Positions 25,551-33,755 of a DNA stretch of 64,000 nucleotides are shown in pieces. This DNA comes from Streptomyces sp. NRRL WC-3626 (GTDB lineage Bacteria > Actinomycetota > Actinomycetes > Streptomycetales > Streptomycetaceae), in assembly GCF_000718785.1 (NCBI RefSeq), contig NZ_JOCA01000006.1, positions 511,275 to 575,274 on the forward strand, read 5' to 3'. The notes below the pieces were generated by a model. The model was not told the origin of the DNA, did not search any database, and worked only from the letters and a program-made list of their open reading frames with translations. Position 1 is the stretch's first letter. The number at the start of each line of letters is the position of its first letter. The position numbers and the translations under genes are program-made.

Positions 25551-26045
25551 GTGACGACTCGTGGAGTTCTGTACGTGCACTCCGCGCCGCGCGCGCTGTG
25601 CCCGCACGTCGAGTGGGCCGTCGCCGGGGTGCTCGGCACGCGCGTCAGCCTGGACTGGATCCGCCAGCCGGCCGCCCCCGGCACCTGGCGCTCGGAGTTC
25701 TCCTGGCAGGGCCAGGCGGGCACCGCCTCCAAGCTCGCCTCCGCGCTGCGCGGCTGGCAGATGCTCCGCTTCGAGGTCACCTCGGAGCCCTGCCCCTCCG
25801 CCGAGGGCGAGCGCTACAGCTGCACCCCCGACCTGGGCATCTTCCACGCGGTCACCGGCATCCACGGCGACATCCTCATCCCGGAGGACCGCCTGCGCGC
25901 GGCCCTGACCCGCTCCCAGACGCACCAGACCGACCTGGAATCGGAAATCGCCAAACTCCTGGGCAAGCCCTGGGACGACGAACTGGAACCCTTCCGCTAC
26001 GCGGGAGAAGGAGCCCCGGTCCGCTGGCTCCACCAGGTGGTCTGA
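25551..26045 (+). CDS. DUF3145 family protein
   Basis: A 164-residue soluble protein that matches the actinobacterial DUF3145 family (MTTRGVLYVHSAPRALCPHVEWAVAGVLG at the start, EVTSEPCPSAEGERYSCTPDLGIFHA in the middle). GTG start with GGAGG five nucleotides upstream. The function is unknown, although it is conserved across actinomycetes and is usually near fatty-acid synthesis or housekeeping genes, as here next to fabF. No catalytic motif is apparent. Confidence 0.88.
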   Translation: MTTRGVLYVHSAPRALCPHVEWAVAGVLGTRVSLDWIRQPAAPGTWRSEFSWQGQAGTASKLASALRGWQMLRFEVTSEPCPSAEGERYSCTPDLGIFHAVTGIHGDILIPEDRLRAALTRSQTHQTDLESEIAKLLGKPWDDELEPFRYAGEGAPVRWLHQVV

Positions 26046-26212
26046 CCCCCTTTAGGGGCGCGGGGCTGTGCCGAAGTGCGGCTCCGCCGCGTGGGCGCGA
26101 AAGGGGTCTGGGGGCAGAGCCCCCAGGGACGGGACGGGAAGGGGCGGCGGGGGCGAAGAAAAAAGGGCCCCCACCCCCCGCCAAGGGGGTGAAGACCCTT
26201 CAGTAGAGCCGG
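26046..26212. repeat. dispersed Streptomyces intergenic element acting as two-way terminator
   Basis: The gap between convergent DUF3145 and fabF begins ttaggggcgcggggctgtg...gcggctccgccgcgtgggcgcg, a sequence I recognise as common between Streptomyces genes. It also holds the hairpin ctgggggc-aga-gcccccag (26108-26126) and a C/G-rich stem at 26165-26195. Confidence 0.6.
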
Positions 26213-27484
26213 TCACACAGACCGGAACGCCAGCACCACGTTGTGCCCACCGAACCCGAACGAGTCGTTCAACGCGGCAATCCGCCCAGCCACAGGCAAC
26301 TTCCGCGCCTCCCCCCGGACGACATCCGCCGCGGCCTCGGCCTCAGGATCAAGATTGTCCACATTGATCGTGGGCGGAGCGATCCGGTGATACAGCGCCA
26401 ACACGGTGGCCACGGACTCGACACCCCCCGCCCCACCCAGCAGATGCCCGGTCATCGACTTCGTCGCGGACACCGCGAAGTGATCCGCGTCGTCCCCGAA
26501 CACCTTCCGCAGAGCCTTCAGCTCCGCGATGTCCCCCGCGGGCGTGGACGTCGCGTGCGCGTTCACATGCACGATCTCCGCAGGATCGAGATCCGTCCGC
26601 TCCAGCAGGTTCTGCAGCGCGTGCGTGATCCCCCGCCCCTCCGGCTCCGGCTGCACGATGTCGTGCGCGTCGGCCGAGATGCCCTGACCGACCGCCTCCG
26701 CGTACACCCGCGCACCCCGCGCGGCCGCGTGCTCGGCGGACTCCAGGACGACGACACCCGCGCCCTCGCCCATGACGAAGCCGTCCCGGGCGACGTCGTA
26801 GGGACGCGACGCGCCCTCGGGGTCGTCGTTGTTCTTCGACATCGCCATCATGTTGCCGAACGCGGCGATGGGCAGCGGGTGGATCGCCGCCTCCGTACCG
26901 CCCGCGACGACGACGTCCGCACGCCCGGTGCGGATCATCTCGATGGCGTAGCCGATGGCCTCCGCACCCGAGGCGCACGCGGACACGGGCGTGTGCACAC
27001 CCGCGCGGGCGCCCACGGCGAGTCCCACGTTCGCGGAGGGGCCGTTCGGCATCAGCATGGGCACGGTGTGCGGGGAGACGCGGCGTACGCCCTTCTCCTT
27101 CAGCACGTCGTGCTGGTCCAGCAGGGTCGTCACGCCGCCGATGCCGGAGGCGATGACGGCGCCCAGCCGGTCGGGGTCGACCTTCGGGTCCTCGCCGGCC
27201 CTGGCTTCGAAACCGGCGTCGGCCCACGCCTCCTTGGCCGCGATCAGCGCGAACTGCGCCGAGCGGTCCAGACGGCGGGCCTGCGGCCTGGGGATGACCT
27301 CGGTGGGCTCCACGGCCGCACGGGCCGCGATGCGTACCGCCTGCTCGGCGGCCCAGTCCTCCGTGAGGGGCCTGACGCCGGAACGGCCGGCGATCAGTCC
27401 CTCCCAGGTCGAGGCTGCGTCGCCACCCAGCGGTGTGGTTGCGCCGATACCGGTGACGACCACGGTGCGATTGGTCGGGCTCAT
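26213..27484 (-). CDS. fabF: 3-oxoacyl-ACP synthase II (KAS II)
   Basis: A 423-residue condensing enzyme. The catalytic triad is visible: Cys in TPVSACASGAEAIGYA, His in VNAHATSTPAGD and His in ATKSMTGHLLGGAGG. It elongates acyl-ACP with malonyl-ACP in type II fatty-acid synthesis. It is the last gene of the minus-strand fabD-fabH-acpP-fabF operon and is separated from acpP by 124 nt that contain a hairpin, so it may be expressed at a lower level than ACP. Confidence 0.96.
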   Translation of the reverse strand: MSPTNRTVVVTGIGATTPLGGDAASTWEGLIAGRSGVRPLTEDWAAEQAVRIAARAAVEPTEVIPRPQARRLDRSAQFALIAAKEAWADAGFEARAGEDPKVDPDRLGAVIASGIGGVTTLLDQHDVLKEKGVRRVSPHTVPMLMPNGPSANVGLAVGARAGVHTPVSACASGAEAIGYAIEMIRTGRADVVVAGGTEAAIHPLPIAAFGNMMAMSKNNDDPEGASRPYDVARDGFVMGEGAGVVVLESAEHAAARGARVYAEAVGQGISADAHDIVQPEPEGRGITHALQNLLERTDLDPAEIVHVNAHATSTPAGDIAELKALRKVFGDDADHFAVSATKSMTGHLLGGAGGVESVATVLALYHRIAPPTINVDNLDPEAEAAADVVRGEARKLPVAGRIAALNDSFGFGGHNVVLAFRSV

Positions 27485-27561
27485 CGGAATTCTTTCTCCA
27501 ACGGATTACGAGGATTCGTACGGCGCCACCGCCGGGTGGCGGGGCCGGCTGCCCCGGCCCC

Positions 27562-27601
27562 CGGGCCTTCCGTCACCGACGGACAGCGGACGGAAGGCCC
27601 G
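27562..27601 (-). terminator. 13-bp hairpin between acpP and fabF (attenuator or partial terminator)
   Basis: The arms cgggccttccgtc (27562-27574) and gacggaaggcccg (27589-27601) pair perfectly around a 14-nt loop, starting 8 nt after the acpP stop. Inside an operon it could stop part of the transcripts or protect the acpP message 3' end. Confidence 0.6.
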
Positions 27602-27608
27602 GCAGGGC

Positions 27609-27857
27609 TCAGGCCTGGTGCTTGAGGATGTAGTCGGTCGCGTCGCCGACGGTCTTGAGGTTCTTGACGTCGTCGTCCGGGATCTTGACGTCGAAGCGCT
27701 CTTCGGCGGCGACGACGACCTCGACCATGGACAGCGAGTCGACGTCCAGGTCGTCGGTGAAGGACTTGTCCAGCTGGACGTCCTCAACCGGGATGCCGGC
27801 GATCTCGTTCACGATCTCCGCGAGACCGGCGACGATCTCTTCCTGAGTGGCGGCCAT
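27609..27857 (-). CDS. acpP: acyl carrier protein of fatty-acid synthase
   Basis: An 82-residue acidic four-helix protein. The phosphopantetheine attachment serine is S41 in LDVDSLSMVEV. It carries the growing acyl chain for FabD, FabH and FabF, which are encoded on both sides. Length and composition are standard for a primary-metabolism ACP. Confidence 0.97.
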   Translation of the reverse strand: MAATQEEIVAGLAEIVNEIAGIPVEDVQLDKSFTDDLDVDSLSMVEVVVAAEERFDVKIPDDDVKNLKTVGDATDYILKHQA

Positions 27858-27938
27858 GATGGCGCTCCTTCGTTGTGATTCCTGAGGATGTGACGGTGGT
27901 TCCTCGCGTACCGGACCGCATGATCCGGCACGGAGTGC

Positions 27939-28940
27939 CTAGGGGAGGGTAACGACCGTAGCGGCGTAGACGAGACCCGCCCCGAAGCCGATGACGAGCG
28001 CGGTGTCGCCGCTCTTCGCCTCACCGGTCGCCAGGAGCCGCTCCATCGCGAGCGGGATCGAGGCGGCCGAGGTGTTGCCGGTGGTGCGGATGTCACGGGC
28101 GACCGTGACGTGCTCCGGCAGTTTCAGGGTCTTCACCATCGAGTCGATGATCCGCACATTGGCCTGGTGCGGGATGAAGACGTCCAGTTCGTCCGGCGTC
28201 AGCCCGGCGGCGTCCAGCGCCTCCTTGGCGACCTTCGCCATCTCGAACACGGCCCAGCGGAACACCGCCTGGCCCTCCTGCGTGATCGCGGGAAACTTCT
28301 CGACGGTGCCGTCGCGGTAGTCCGTCCACGGCACGGTCTGCTTGATGGTCTCGGACTTGTCGCCCTCCGAGCCCCATACGGTCGGGCCGATCGCGGGCTC
28401 CTGGGAGGGGCCCACGACGACGGCGCCCGCGCCGTCACCGAACAGGAAGGCCGTGGCCCGGTCCTCCAGGTCGGTCAGGTCGCTCAGCCGCTCCACGCCG
28501 ATGACGAGCACGTACTCGGCGGAACCCTCCACCACCATGCCCTTGGCGAGCGTCAGGCCGTACCCGAAGCCCGCGCAGCCGGCCGAGATGTCGAAGGCGG
28601 CGGCCTTGTCCGTGCCCAGCTGGTCGGCGATCAGGGTGGCGACGGCCGGGGTCTGCTGGAAGTGGGAGACGGTCGACACGACCACGGCGCCGATCTGCCC
28701 GGCGTCGATCCCGGCGTCCGCGATCGCCTTGCCGGACGCCTCGACCGACATCGCGGCGACGGTCTCCTCGGGGGACGCCCAGTGCCGGGTCTCGATGCCG
28801 GAGCGCGAGCGGATCCACTCGTCGGACGAGTCGATCGTCTCGAGGATCACCTCGTTCGGCACGACCCGGGTGGGACGGTAACCGCCCACGCCGAGGATGC
28901 GTGCGTACGGGGCGCCCTTGCTGGGCTTGATCTTCGCCAT
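27939..28940 (-). CDS. fabH: 3-oxoacyl-ACP synthase III
   Basis: A 333-residue KAS III from an ATG with AAAGGAG upstream. Catalytic residues: Cys in ISAGCAGFGYG, His in FIPHQANVRII and Asn in RTTGNTSAASIP. It starts fatty-acid synthesis by condensing an acyl-CoA primer with malonyl-ACP, and in Streptomyces it accepts branched primers. Located between fabD (23-nt gap) and acpP. Confidence 0.96.
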   Translation of the reverse strand: MAKIKPSKGAPYARILGVGGYRPTRVVPNEVILETIDSSDEWIRSRSGIETRHWASPEETVAAMSVEASGKAIADAGIDAGQIGAVVVSTVSHFQQTPAVATLIADQLGTDKAAAFDISAGCAGFGYGLTLAKGMVVEGSAEYVLVIGVERLSDLTDLEDRATAFLFGDGAGAVVVGPSQEPAIGPTVWGSEGDKSETIKQTVPWTDYRDGTVEKFPAITQEGQAVFRWAVFEMAKVAKEALDAAGLTPDELDVFIPHQANVRIIDSMVKTLKLPEHVTVARDIRTTGNTSAASIPLAMERLLATGEAKSGDTALVIGFGAGLVYAATVVTLP

Positions 28941-28963
28941 GCGGGTGGGCTCCTTTGAGGCGA

Positions 28964-29884
28964 TCAGGCGGCGTGCTCGGCGATGAGCTCGCGGGCGGCG
29001 TCGAGGTCGGCGGGGGTCTTCAGGGCCAGCGTCCGCACGCCCGGCAGGGCGCGCTTGGCGAGACCGGTCAGGGTGCCGCCGGGGCAGACCTCCAGGAGGG
29101 CGGTGACGCCGAGCTCCTTGAAGGTCTCCATGCACAGGTCCCAGCGGACCGGGTTGGCGACCTGGCCGACCAGGCGCTCGAGCACCTCGGCGCCGGTCGC
29201 GACGTCCCTGCCGTCCTTGTTGGACACGTACGTGACCTTCGGGTCGCCGGGCGTGAGCGCCTCGGCGGCCTTCGCCAGCGTGTCTACGGCGGGACCCATG
29301 TGGTGGGTGTGGAAGGCGCCGGCCACCTGCAGCACGACCACGCGGCGCACACCCTCGGGCTTGTCCGCCTCCAGCGCGGCGATCTGCTCCTTGGTGCCGG
29401 CAGCGACGATCTGGCCCGCGCCGTTGATGTTCGCCGGCGTCAGGCCCAGCTTCTCCAGGTGCGCCACGGTGGTCTCCGGGTCGCCGCCGAGCAGCGCCGC
29501 CATGCCCGTCTCCGTGATCGCGGCGGCGTCGGCCATGGCCAGACCCCGCTTGCGGACCAGCGAGAGCGCGGCGGTGTCGTCCAGCACGCCCGCGAAGGCG
29601 GCGGCGGTGATCTCACCGACGCTGTGACCCGCGACCGCGCCGGGGACGATGTCACCCAGTGCCGTGGCGGACAGCAGCCCGGCCGCGACCAGCAGCGGCT
29701 GGGCGACGGCGGTGTCGCGGATCGCGTCCGCGTCGGCCTTGGTGCCGTAGTGGGCGAGGTCGAGTCCGATGGCGTCGGACCATGCGGCGACGCGGTCGGC
29801 GGCGCCGGGGAGGTCGAGCCATTCAGTCAGGAAGCCGGGCGTCTGGGCACCCTGGCCGGGAGCGACGAGTACGAGCACTCTCAC
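28964..29884 (-). CDS. fabD: malonyl-CoA:ACP transacylase
   Basis: A 306-residue acyltransferase. Motifs: APGQGAQTPGF, the nucleophile in VAGHSVGEITAAAFAG, and the later GAFHTHHMGP His region. It loads malonate onto ACP for the fab enzymes, and in streptomycetes it can also serve type II polyketide synthases. First gene of the operon. The GTG start lies 83 nt from the fasR stop, and a dyad with the look of the operon's operator lies in that gap. Confidence 0.95.
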   Translation of the reverse strand: MRVLVLVAPGQGAQTPGFLTEWLDLPGAADRVAAWSDAIGLDLAHYGTKADADAIRDTAVAQPLLVAAGLLSATALGDIVPGAVAGHSVGEITAAAFAGVLDDTAALSLVRKRGLAMADAAAITETGMAALLGGDPETTVAHLEKLGLTPANINGAGQIVAAGTKEQIAALEADKPEGVRRVVVLQVAGAFHTHHMGPAVDTLAKAAEALTPGDPKVTYVSNKDGRDVATGAEVLERLVGQVANPVRWDLCMETFKELGVTALLEVCPGGTLTGLAKRALPGVRTLALKTPADLDAARELIAEHAA

Positions 29885-29944
29885 ACTCTCTCTTGGGGAC
29901 GGCCACGGCCGCCCGTGGGGACAAGGACGAAGAACAGCAGGGGG

Positions 29945-29965
29945 TTTTGTAGAGCCCCGACAAAA
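29945..29965 (-). promoter_or_regulatory. candidate FasR operator ttttgt-N9-acaaaa
   Basis: A perfect 6-bp inverted repeat with a 9-nt spacer, AT-rich against a GC-rich background, 60-80 nt upstream of the fabD start. FasR proteins are known to act directly on the fabD promoter in S. coelicolor; the dyad here is the only good site in the gap. Confidence 0.6.
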
Positions 29966-29967
29966 GG

Positions 29968-31173
29968 CTAGAGCTGAAGATCACCGTCGGCCAGACGCCC
30001 CAGGATCAGCGCGATCCGCAGCGTGAACGCAGAGCGTACATCGGAGGGTGACCATCCGGTGACGTCAGTCACACGTCGGAGCCGGTAACGAACGGTGTTG
30101 GGGTGAACGAACAGCATCCGCGCCGCGCCCTCCAGGCTGCTCGCCTGTTCCAGATACACACTGAGCGTTTCGAGCAGTGCGGCCCCGGCCTCTTCCAGCG
30201 GTCTGTAGATCTCCTCCACCAACTGCTCCCGCGCGGCCGGGTCTCCGGCCATCGCGCGCTCCGGCAGCAGATCGTCCGCCAGTACCGGGCGCGGGGCGTC
30301 CTGCCAGGCCGAACACGCCTTGAGCCCCGCCGCGGCGGCCTGCGCGGACCGGGTCGCGGCCAGCAGGTCGGGCACCACGGGACCGGCCACGACCGGCCCC
30401 GCGGCATACGGCCCGATGAGCGACTTGGCCACGCCCAGCGGGTTGTCGTTGCCGCCCGCGATCACCACGAGCCGGTCGCCGAGCACCCCGGTCAGCACCT
30501 GCAGTTTGGCGTGCCGGGCGGCCCGCCGGATGGCCTCCACGGTCAGCTCGGAGTCCCCGTCGGGCGCGGTGCCCAGCACCACGCACACATGGTCGGGCGA
30601 GTTCCAGCCCAGCGCTGCGGCCCGCGACACGGCACCCTCGTCGGCCTCCCCGCTGAGCACCGCGTTCACCACCAGTGACTCCAGCCGCGCGTCCCAGGCA
30701 CCCCGTGCCTCGGCGGCCTGGGCGTACACCTGGGCGGTGGCGAAGGCGATCTCCCGCGCGTACACCAGCAGCGCCTCGCGCAGTACGTTCTCGTCGCCGG
30801 GCGCCGCCACCTCGTCGATGGCGGACTCCATCACCTCGATGGTGGTCCGCACCATCTCCACGGTCTGCCGCAGCGTGATGGCCCGGGTCAGCTCGCGCGG
30901 CGCGGTGCCGAAGACATCGGTGGAGATGGCCTGCGGGGCGTCCGGGTGCCGGAACCACTCGGTGAAGGCGGCGATGCCCGCCTGGGCGACCAGCCCGATC
31001 CACGACCGGTTCTCCGGGGGCATCGCCCGGTACCAGGACAGCGTGTCGTCCATCCGCGCGATCGCCTGGGCGGCGAGACTGCCGGACGACTTCTCCAGCC
31101 GCTTCAACGTCGCGGCGTGCGGATGCGCGGGGCGCGCCGCGGCTTGGTTGGTACTGGTTTCGGGTTCGGGCAC
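29968..31173 (-). CDS. fasR: PucR/CdaR-type regulator of fatty-acid synthesis
   Basis: A 401-residue protein. Its C-terminus is the PucR helix-turn-helix (ARMLFVHPNTVRYRLRRVTDVTGWSPSDVRSAFTLRIALIL); the centre is a GGDEF-like domain of the CdaR type. Position directly upstream of fabD on the same strand matches FasR, the activator of the fab operon described in S. coelicolor. It would couple malonyl-ACP or acyl-CoA status to fab transcription. The promoter is shared with the divergent pirin gene (only 62 bp between starts). Confidence 0.88.
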   Translation of the reverse strand: MPEPETSTNQAAARPAHPHAATLKRLEKSSGSLAAQAIARMDDTLSWYRAMPPENRSWIGLVAQAGIAAFTEWFRHPDAPQAISTDVFGTAPRELTRAITLRQTVEMVRTTIEVMESAIDEVAAPGDENVLREALLVYAREIAFATAQVYAQAAEARGAWDARLESLVVNAVLSGEADEGAVSRAAALGWNSPDHVCVVLGTAPDGDSELTVEAIRRAARHAKLQVLTGVLGDRLVVIAGGNDNPLGVAKSLIGPYAAGPVVAGPVVPDLLAATRSAQAAAAGLKACSAWQDAPRPVLADDLLPERAMAGDPAAREQLVEEIYRPLEEAGAALLETLSVYLEQASSLEGAARMLFVHPNTVRYRLRRVTDVTGWSPSDVRSAFTLRIALILGRLADGDLQL

Positions 31174-31235
31174 GGGGACAAGACTGCCTTATCGGTACGG
31201 CCGCGCGTGTCGCCGGGGCTACGGTGGTCCATGTG

Positions 31236-31889
31236 ATGGACGTACGGCGCGCTCACGAGCGCTATCAGGGCGGTGACCCGGCGGCCGGAATCGAGACCCG
31301 GCACGCGTTCTCCTTCGGCCCGCACTACGACCCCGACAACCTCCGCTTCGGCGCGGTGATCGCCTGCAACGAGGAGCACCTCGCCCCCGGCGCCGGCTTC
31401 GACGAGCACCCGCACAGCCACACGGAGATCGTGACGTGGGTGATCGAGGGCGAGCTGACCCACCAGGACTCCACGGGCCGGGAGACGCTCATCCGCCCCG
31501 GCGACGTCCAGCACCTCTCCGCCGCCTCGGGCGTCCGCCACGTGGAACGCAACGCGGGCGACGGCCCTCTCACCTTCCTCCAGATGTGGCTGGCCCCCCT
31601 GGACCCCGGCGGCGACCCCTCCTACGACGTGATCCGGGGCATAGCCGACTCCACCCCGTACGCCCTCCCGGCGGCAGGCGCGATGCTCCACGTACGCCGC
31701 CTGACCGCGGGGGAGCGGACGGCGATCCCGGACGGCGCGTACGTGTACGTCCACGTGATCCACGGCGAGGCGGAACTGAACGGCGAACTGCTGACCCCGG
31801 GCGACGCGGCCCGCCTCACCGCCACGAAGGACCTGGAAGCCCTCGCCAGGACCCCGACGGCGGAACTGCTGATCTGGGAGATGCGGTGA
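31236..31889 (+). CDS. pirin family protein
   Basis: A 217-residue bicupin. The N-terminal cupin carries the metal-binding His/Glu set FDEHPHSHTEIVTWVIEGELTHQDS and the conserved IRPGDVQHLSAASGVRHVE. Pirins are iron proteins with quercetinase activity or roles as redox-sensing coregulators. TACGGT at 31220-31225 could be a -10 box that places transcription at the start codon (GTG 31233 or ATG 31236). Divergent from fasR. Confidence 0.88.
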   Translation: MDVRRAHERYQGGDPAAGIETRHAFSFGPHYDPDNLRFGAVIACNEEHLAPGAGFDEHPHSHTEIVTWVIEGELTHQDSTGRETLIRPGDVQHLSAASGVRHVERNAGDGPLTFLQMWLAPLDPGGDPSYDVIRGIADSTPYALPAAGAMLHVRRLTAGERTAIPDGAYVYVHVIHGEAELNGELLTPGDAARLTATKDLEALARTPTAELLIWEMR

Positions 31890-31936
31890 GCCCGACGGGG
31901 CTCGCCAGGGGAAGGTGCACGGAACTCAAGTAGAGC

Positions 31937-32167
31937 TTGAGTTTGATGTGCTCCGACGAGCCCGAGGCGAAGCGTCCGAGTCCCACCGTTCCGACAGCTT
32001 CTTTCGTGGACCGGGACAGCGGTAATCCCCATCCGGTCACCTGCAACGGGGTGCACGCCTTGGGTGCCATCTACGAAGACAAGAAGCCGCAGCATCTCAC
32101 CGTGCAGGTCACCGGCGGGAACTCGACCTGGAGGATCGCGGTGATCTCCGGCAATCGGCAGTCCTAG
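31937..32167 (+). CDS. small hypothetical ORF, possible truncated lipoprotein
   Basis: 76 codons, with a lower GC content and more A/T-ending codons than the surrounding genes. The translation has a lipoprotein-like MCSDEPEAKRPSP start and a strand-rich end (HLTVQVTGGNSTWRIAVISGN), but no signal peptide precedes the Cys, and a stop lies immediately upstream. It overlaps the DUF397 stop by 4 nt on the opposite strand. It may be a decayed gene or a spurious frame; I do not recognise a family. Confidence 0.3.
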   Translation: MSLMCSDEPEAKRPSPTVPTASFVDRDSGNPHPVTCNGVHALGAIYEDKKPQHLTVQVTGGNSTWRIAVISGNRQS

Positions 32168-32427
32168 CGCAGGCCGTCGACGAAGGTTTGCCAGGCCGGT
32201 GCGCTGATCGTGACGACCGGGCCGGTGGGGTTCTTGCTGTCGCGGACGGGGACGGCGCCGGTGGGGCAGGCGGGGGCGACCTCGACGCATTCGCCGCCGG
32301 TGTTGCCGCTGTACGACGAGGTGCGCCAGGTGGCGCCGCCGGTGACGGTGCACTCGACGCATTCGCCGCCGTTGGGGCCGCTGAAGCTGGACTTACGCCA
32401 CTGGGTCTCGCTGGGGCCGGTCTGCAT
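32164..32427 (-). CDS. DUF397 domain protein
   Basis: An 87-residue protein with two DUF397-type repeats (WRKSSFSGPNGGECVE and WRTSSYSGNTGGECVEVA) and a C-terminal VRDSKNPTGPVVTISAPAWQTFV. The start has GGAGG at good spacing and overlaps the 3' end of the XRE gene by 35 nt. DUF397 proteins are nearly always paired with an XRE/DUF5753 regulator in actinomycetes and are thought to modulate it, as in the whiJ-type developmental loci. Confidence 0.9.
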   Translation of the reverse strand: MQTGPSETQWRKSSFSGPNGGECVECTVTGGATWRTSSYSGNTGGECVEVAPACPTGAVPVRDSKNPTGPVVTISAPAWQTFVDGLR

Positions 32428-33235
32428 AGCGTTCCTCCATTACGCGGGCAATCAGCGCGGCCGAATCCTTCACGGGCAGGGCAGCCGCTTGCAAGTGAGC
32501 GTAATTGAGATTGGCCTCTTTGATGGTCTCCGGGTTGGCCGTCATGTGGCCGGACATCATGTCCTCCGTGTAGAAGACGTCCGGATGGTCATCGAAGCGC
32601 AGGATGGTGAACGCCCCTTCGAGGCCGGGGTGTTCGCCGCTGGACAGCGGCAGCACCTGGATACGCATCCAGCGATGGCTGGTGAACTTCAACAGGTGTC
32701 CCAGTTGGCGCCGCATCACGTCTTCTCCACCGATCGGTCGGTGCAGCACGGCCTCATCGAGGATCACCAACGTCAGGGGCGGCTTCTCCCAGTCGAGGAT
32801 GCGCTGACGTTCCAGCCGAGCGGCCAGGAGACTGTCAAGCTGGTCCGGCTTGCCCGTAGCCAGCACCGCCCGCGCGTACTCCTCCGTCTGCAACAGCCCG
32901 TACACCAACTGTGCCTGGTACGTCGAGATGTACGCCGCCCGTGCCTCCATCTCCGCGTACGGCTGGAACCACGTGGGGAGTTGGCTGCGCAGTACCAGGC
33001 CGATCAGGCGGGAGAACAGGCCGTCCGTGCCCAGTGCCGCGTCCACGCGTTCCGAGAAGTCGCGGGTCGGGACCTTCTTCGTCGTTTCGATCTGGCCGAT
33101 CAACGAGCCCGTGCAGAAGATGATCTCGCCCAGTTGGCCCTGCTTGAGGCCGTGGGCCTCGCGCTGGCGGCGGAGTTCCCAGCCGTAGTAGTCGAGCGGG
33201 GAAGCGGTGGGGTCGAGCGACTGGATGTGGACCAC
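32393..33235 (-). CDS. XRE family regulator with DUF5753 domain (WhiJ-like)
   Basis: About 280 residues from GTG with GAGG six nucleotides before. N-terminal helix-turn-helix (YYGWELRRQREAHGLKQGQLGEIIFCTGSLIGQIE) and a C-terminal DUF5753 domain (STYQAQLVYGLLQTEEYARAVL, LGHLLKFTSHRWMRIQVLPLSSGEHPGLEGAFTILRF). Streptomyces genomes hold dozens of such paralogues, several linked to development and antibiotic control. Together with the DUF397 gene and the divergent ATPase it forms the standard three-gene unit. Confidence 0.92.
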   Translation of the reverse strand: MVHIQSLDPTASPLDYYGWELRRQREAHGLKQGQLGEIIFCTGSLIGQIETTKKVPTRDFSERVDAALGTDGLFSRLIGLVLRSQLPTWFQPYAEMEARAAYISTYQAQLVYGLLQTEEYARAVLATGKPDQLDSLLAARLERQRILDWEKPPLTLVILDEAVLHRPIGGEDVMRRQLGHLLKFTSHRWMRIQVLPLSSGEHPGLEGAFTILRFDDHPDVFYTEDMMSGHMTANPETIKEANLNYAHLQAAALPVKDSAALIARVMEERYADRPQRDPVA

Positions 33236-33314
33236 GGCGCACCTCACTTCAACGCCTCGCGGCGTTCGTTTCGTTCCGTAGTCGAACGTAAGCGGAGCGT
33301 CGCATCATCGTGGT

Positions 33315-33755
33315 GTGAATCGAGTAACCGGTCCGCGGACTGCGGACGTCCACAGCGAGTACCACGCCGACTTCGTCGTGGGGGAGCACTCGGCCCGGCA
33401 TCTGCGGCGCATCCTGCGGCTGTATCTCACGGGCTCGGGGCTGGCCGGGGTGACCGACGCGGCGGAGCTGGCGCTGACCGAGCTGGTGGCCAACGTCGTA
33501 CGGCATGTGCCCGGGCGACGGTGTCGCGTCTGCTTCCTGCTGCAACCGGGCGGGGTGCGGGTGGAGGTCGGGGACGACTCCTGCGTGGTGCCCGCGCCGG
33601 TGGGCGGCTCAGGGCTCGGCGAGGGCGGGCGGGGGCTGGTGATCGTGGACGCGGTGAGTGATCGGTGGGGTGTCGTCGTGCGGCCCGACGGGCGGGGGAA
33701 GGTGGTGTGGTTCGAGTGCCGGGCCGGGGAGTCGGGTCAAGCGAACTCCCTGTAG
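33315..33755 (+). CDS. HATPase_c_2 (RsbW-like) ATP-binding protein
   Basis: A 146-residue GHKL-type ATPase fragment resembling anti-sigma factor kinases: the N box DAAELALTELVANVVRH and the G box GEGGRGLVIVDAVSDRWGV. It is divergent from the XRE/DUF397 pair. In such trios the ATPase is thought to belong to the same regulatory switch. No clear ribosome site; the GTG may be at or near the transcript 5' end. The 3' end overlaps the convergent MocR gene by 19 bp. Confidence 0.85.
   Translation: MNRVTGPRTADVHSEYHADFVVGEHSARHLRRILRLYLTGSGLAGVTDAAELALTELVANVVRHVPGRRCRVCFLLQPGGVRVEVGDDSCVVPAPVGGSGLGEGGRGLVIVDAVSDRWGVVVRPDGRGKVVWFECRAGESGQANSL

Noticed and set aside
25400..26033. Extended start of the GDSL lipoprotein
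   Set aside because: The open frame continues far upstream on the minus strand through the DUF3145 gene, but only the ATG at 25400 has a ribosome site and gives a lipoprotein signal.
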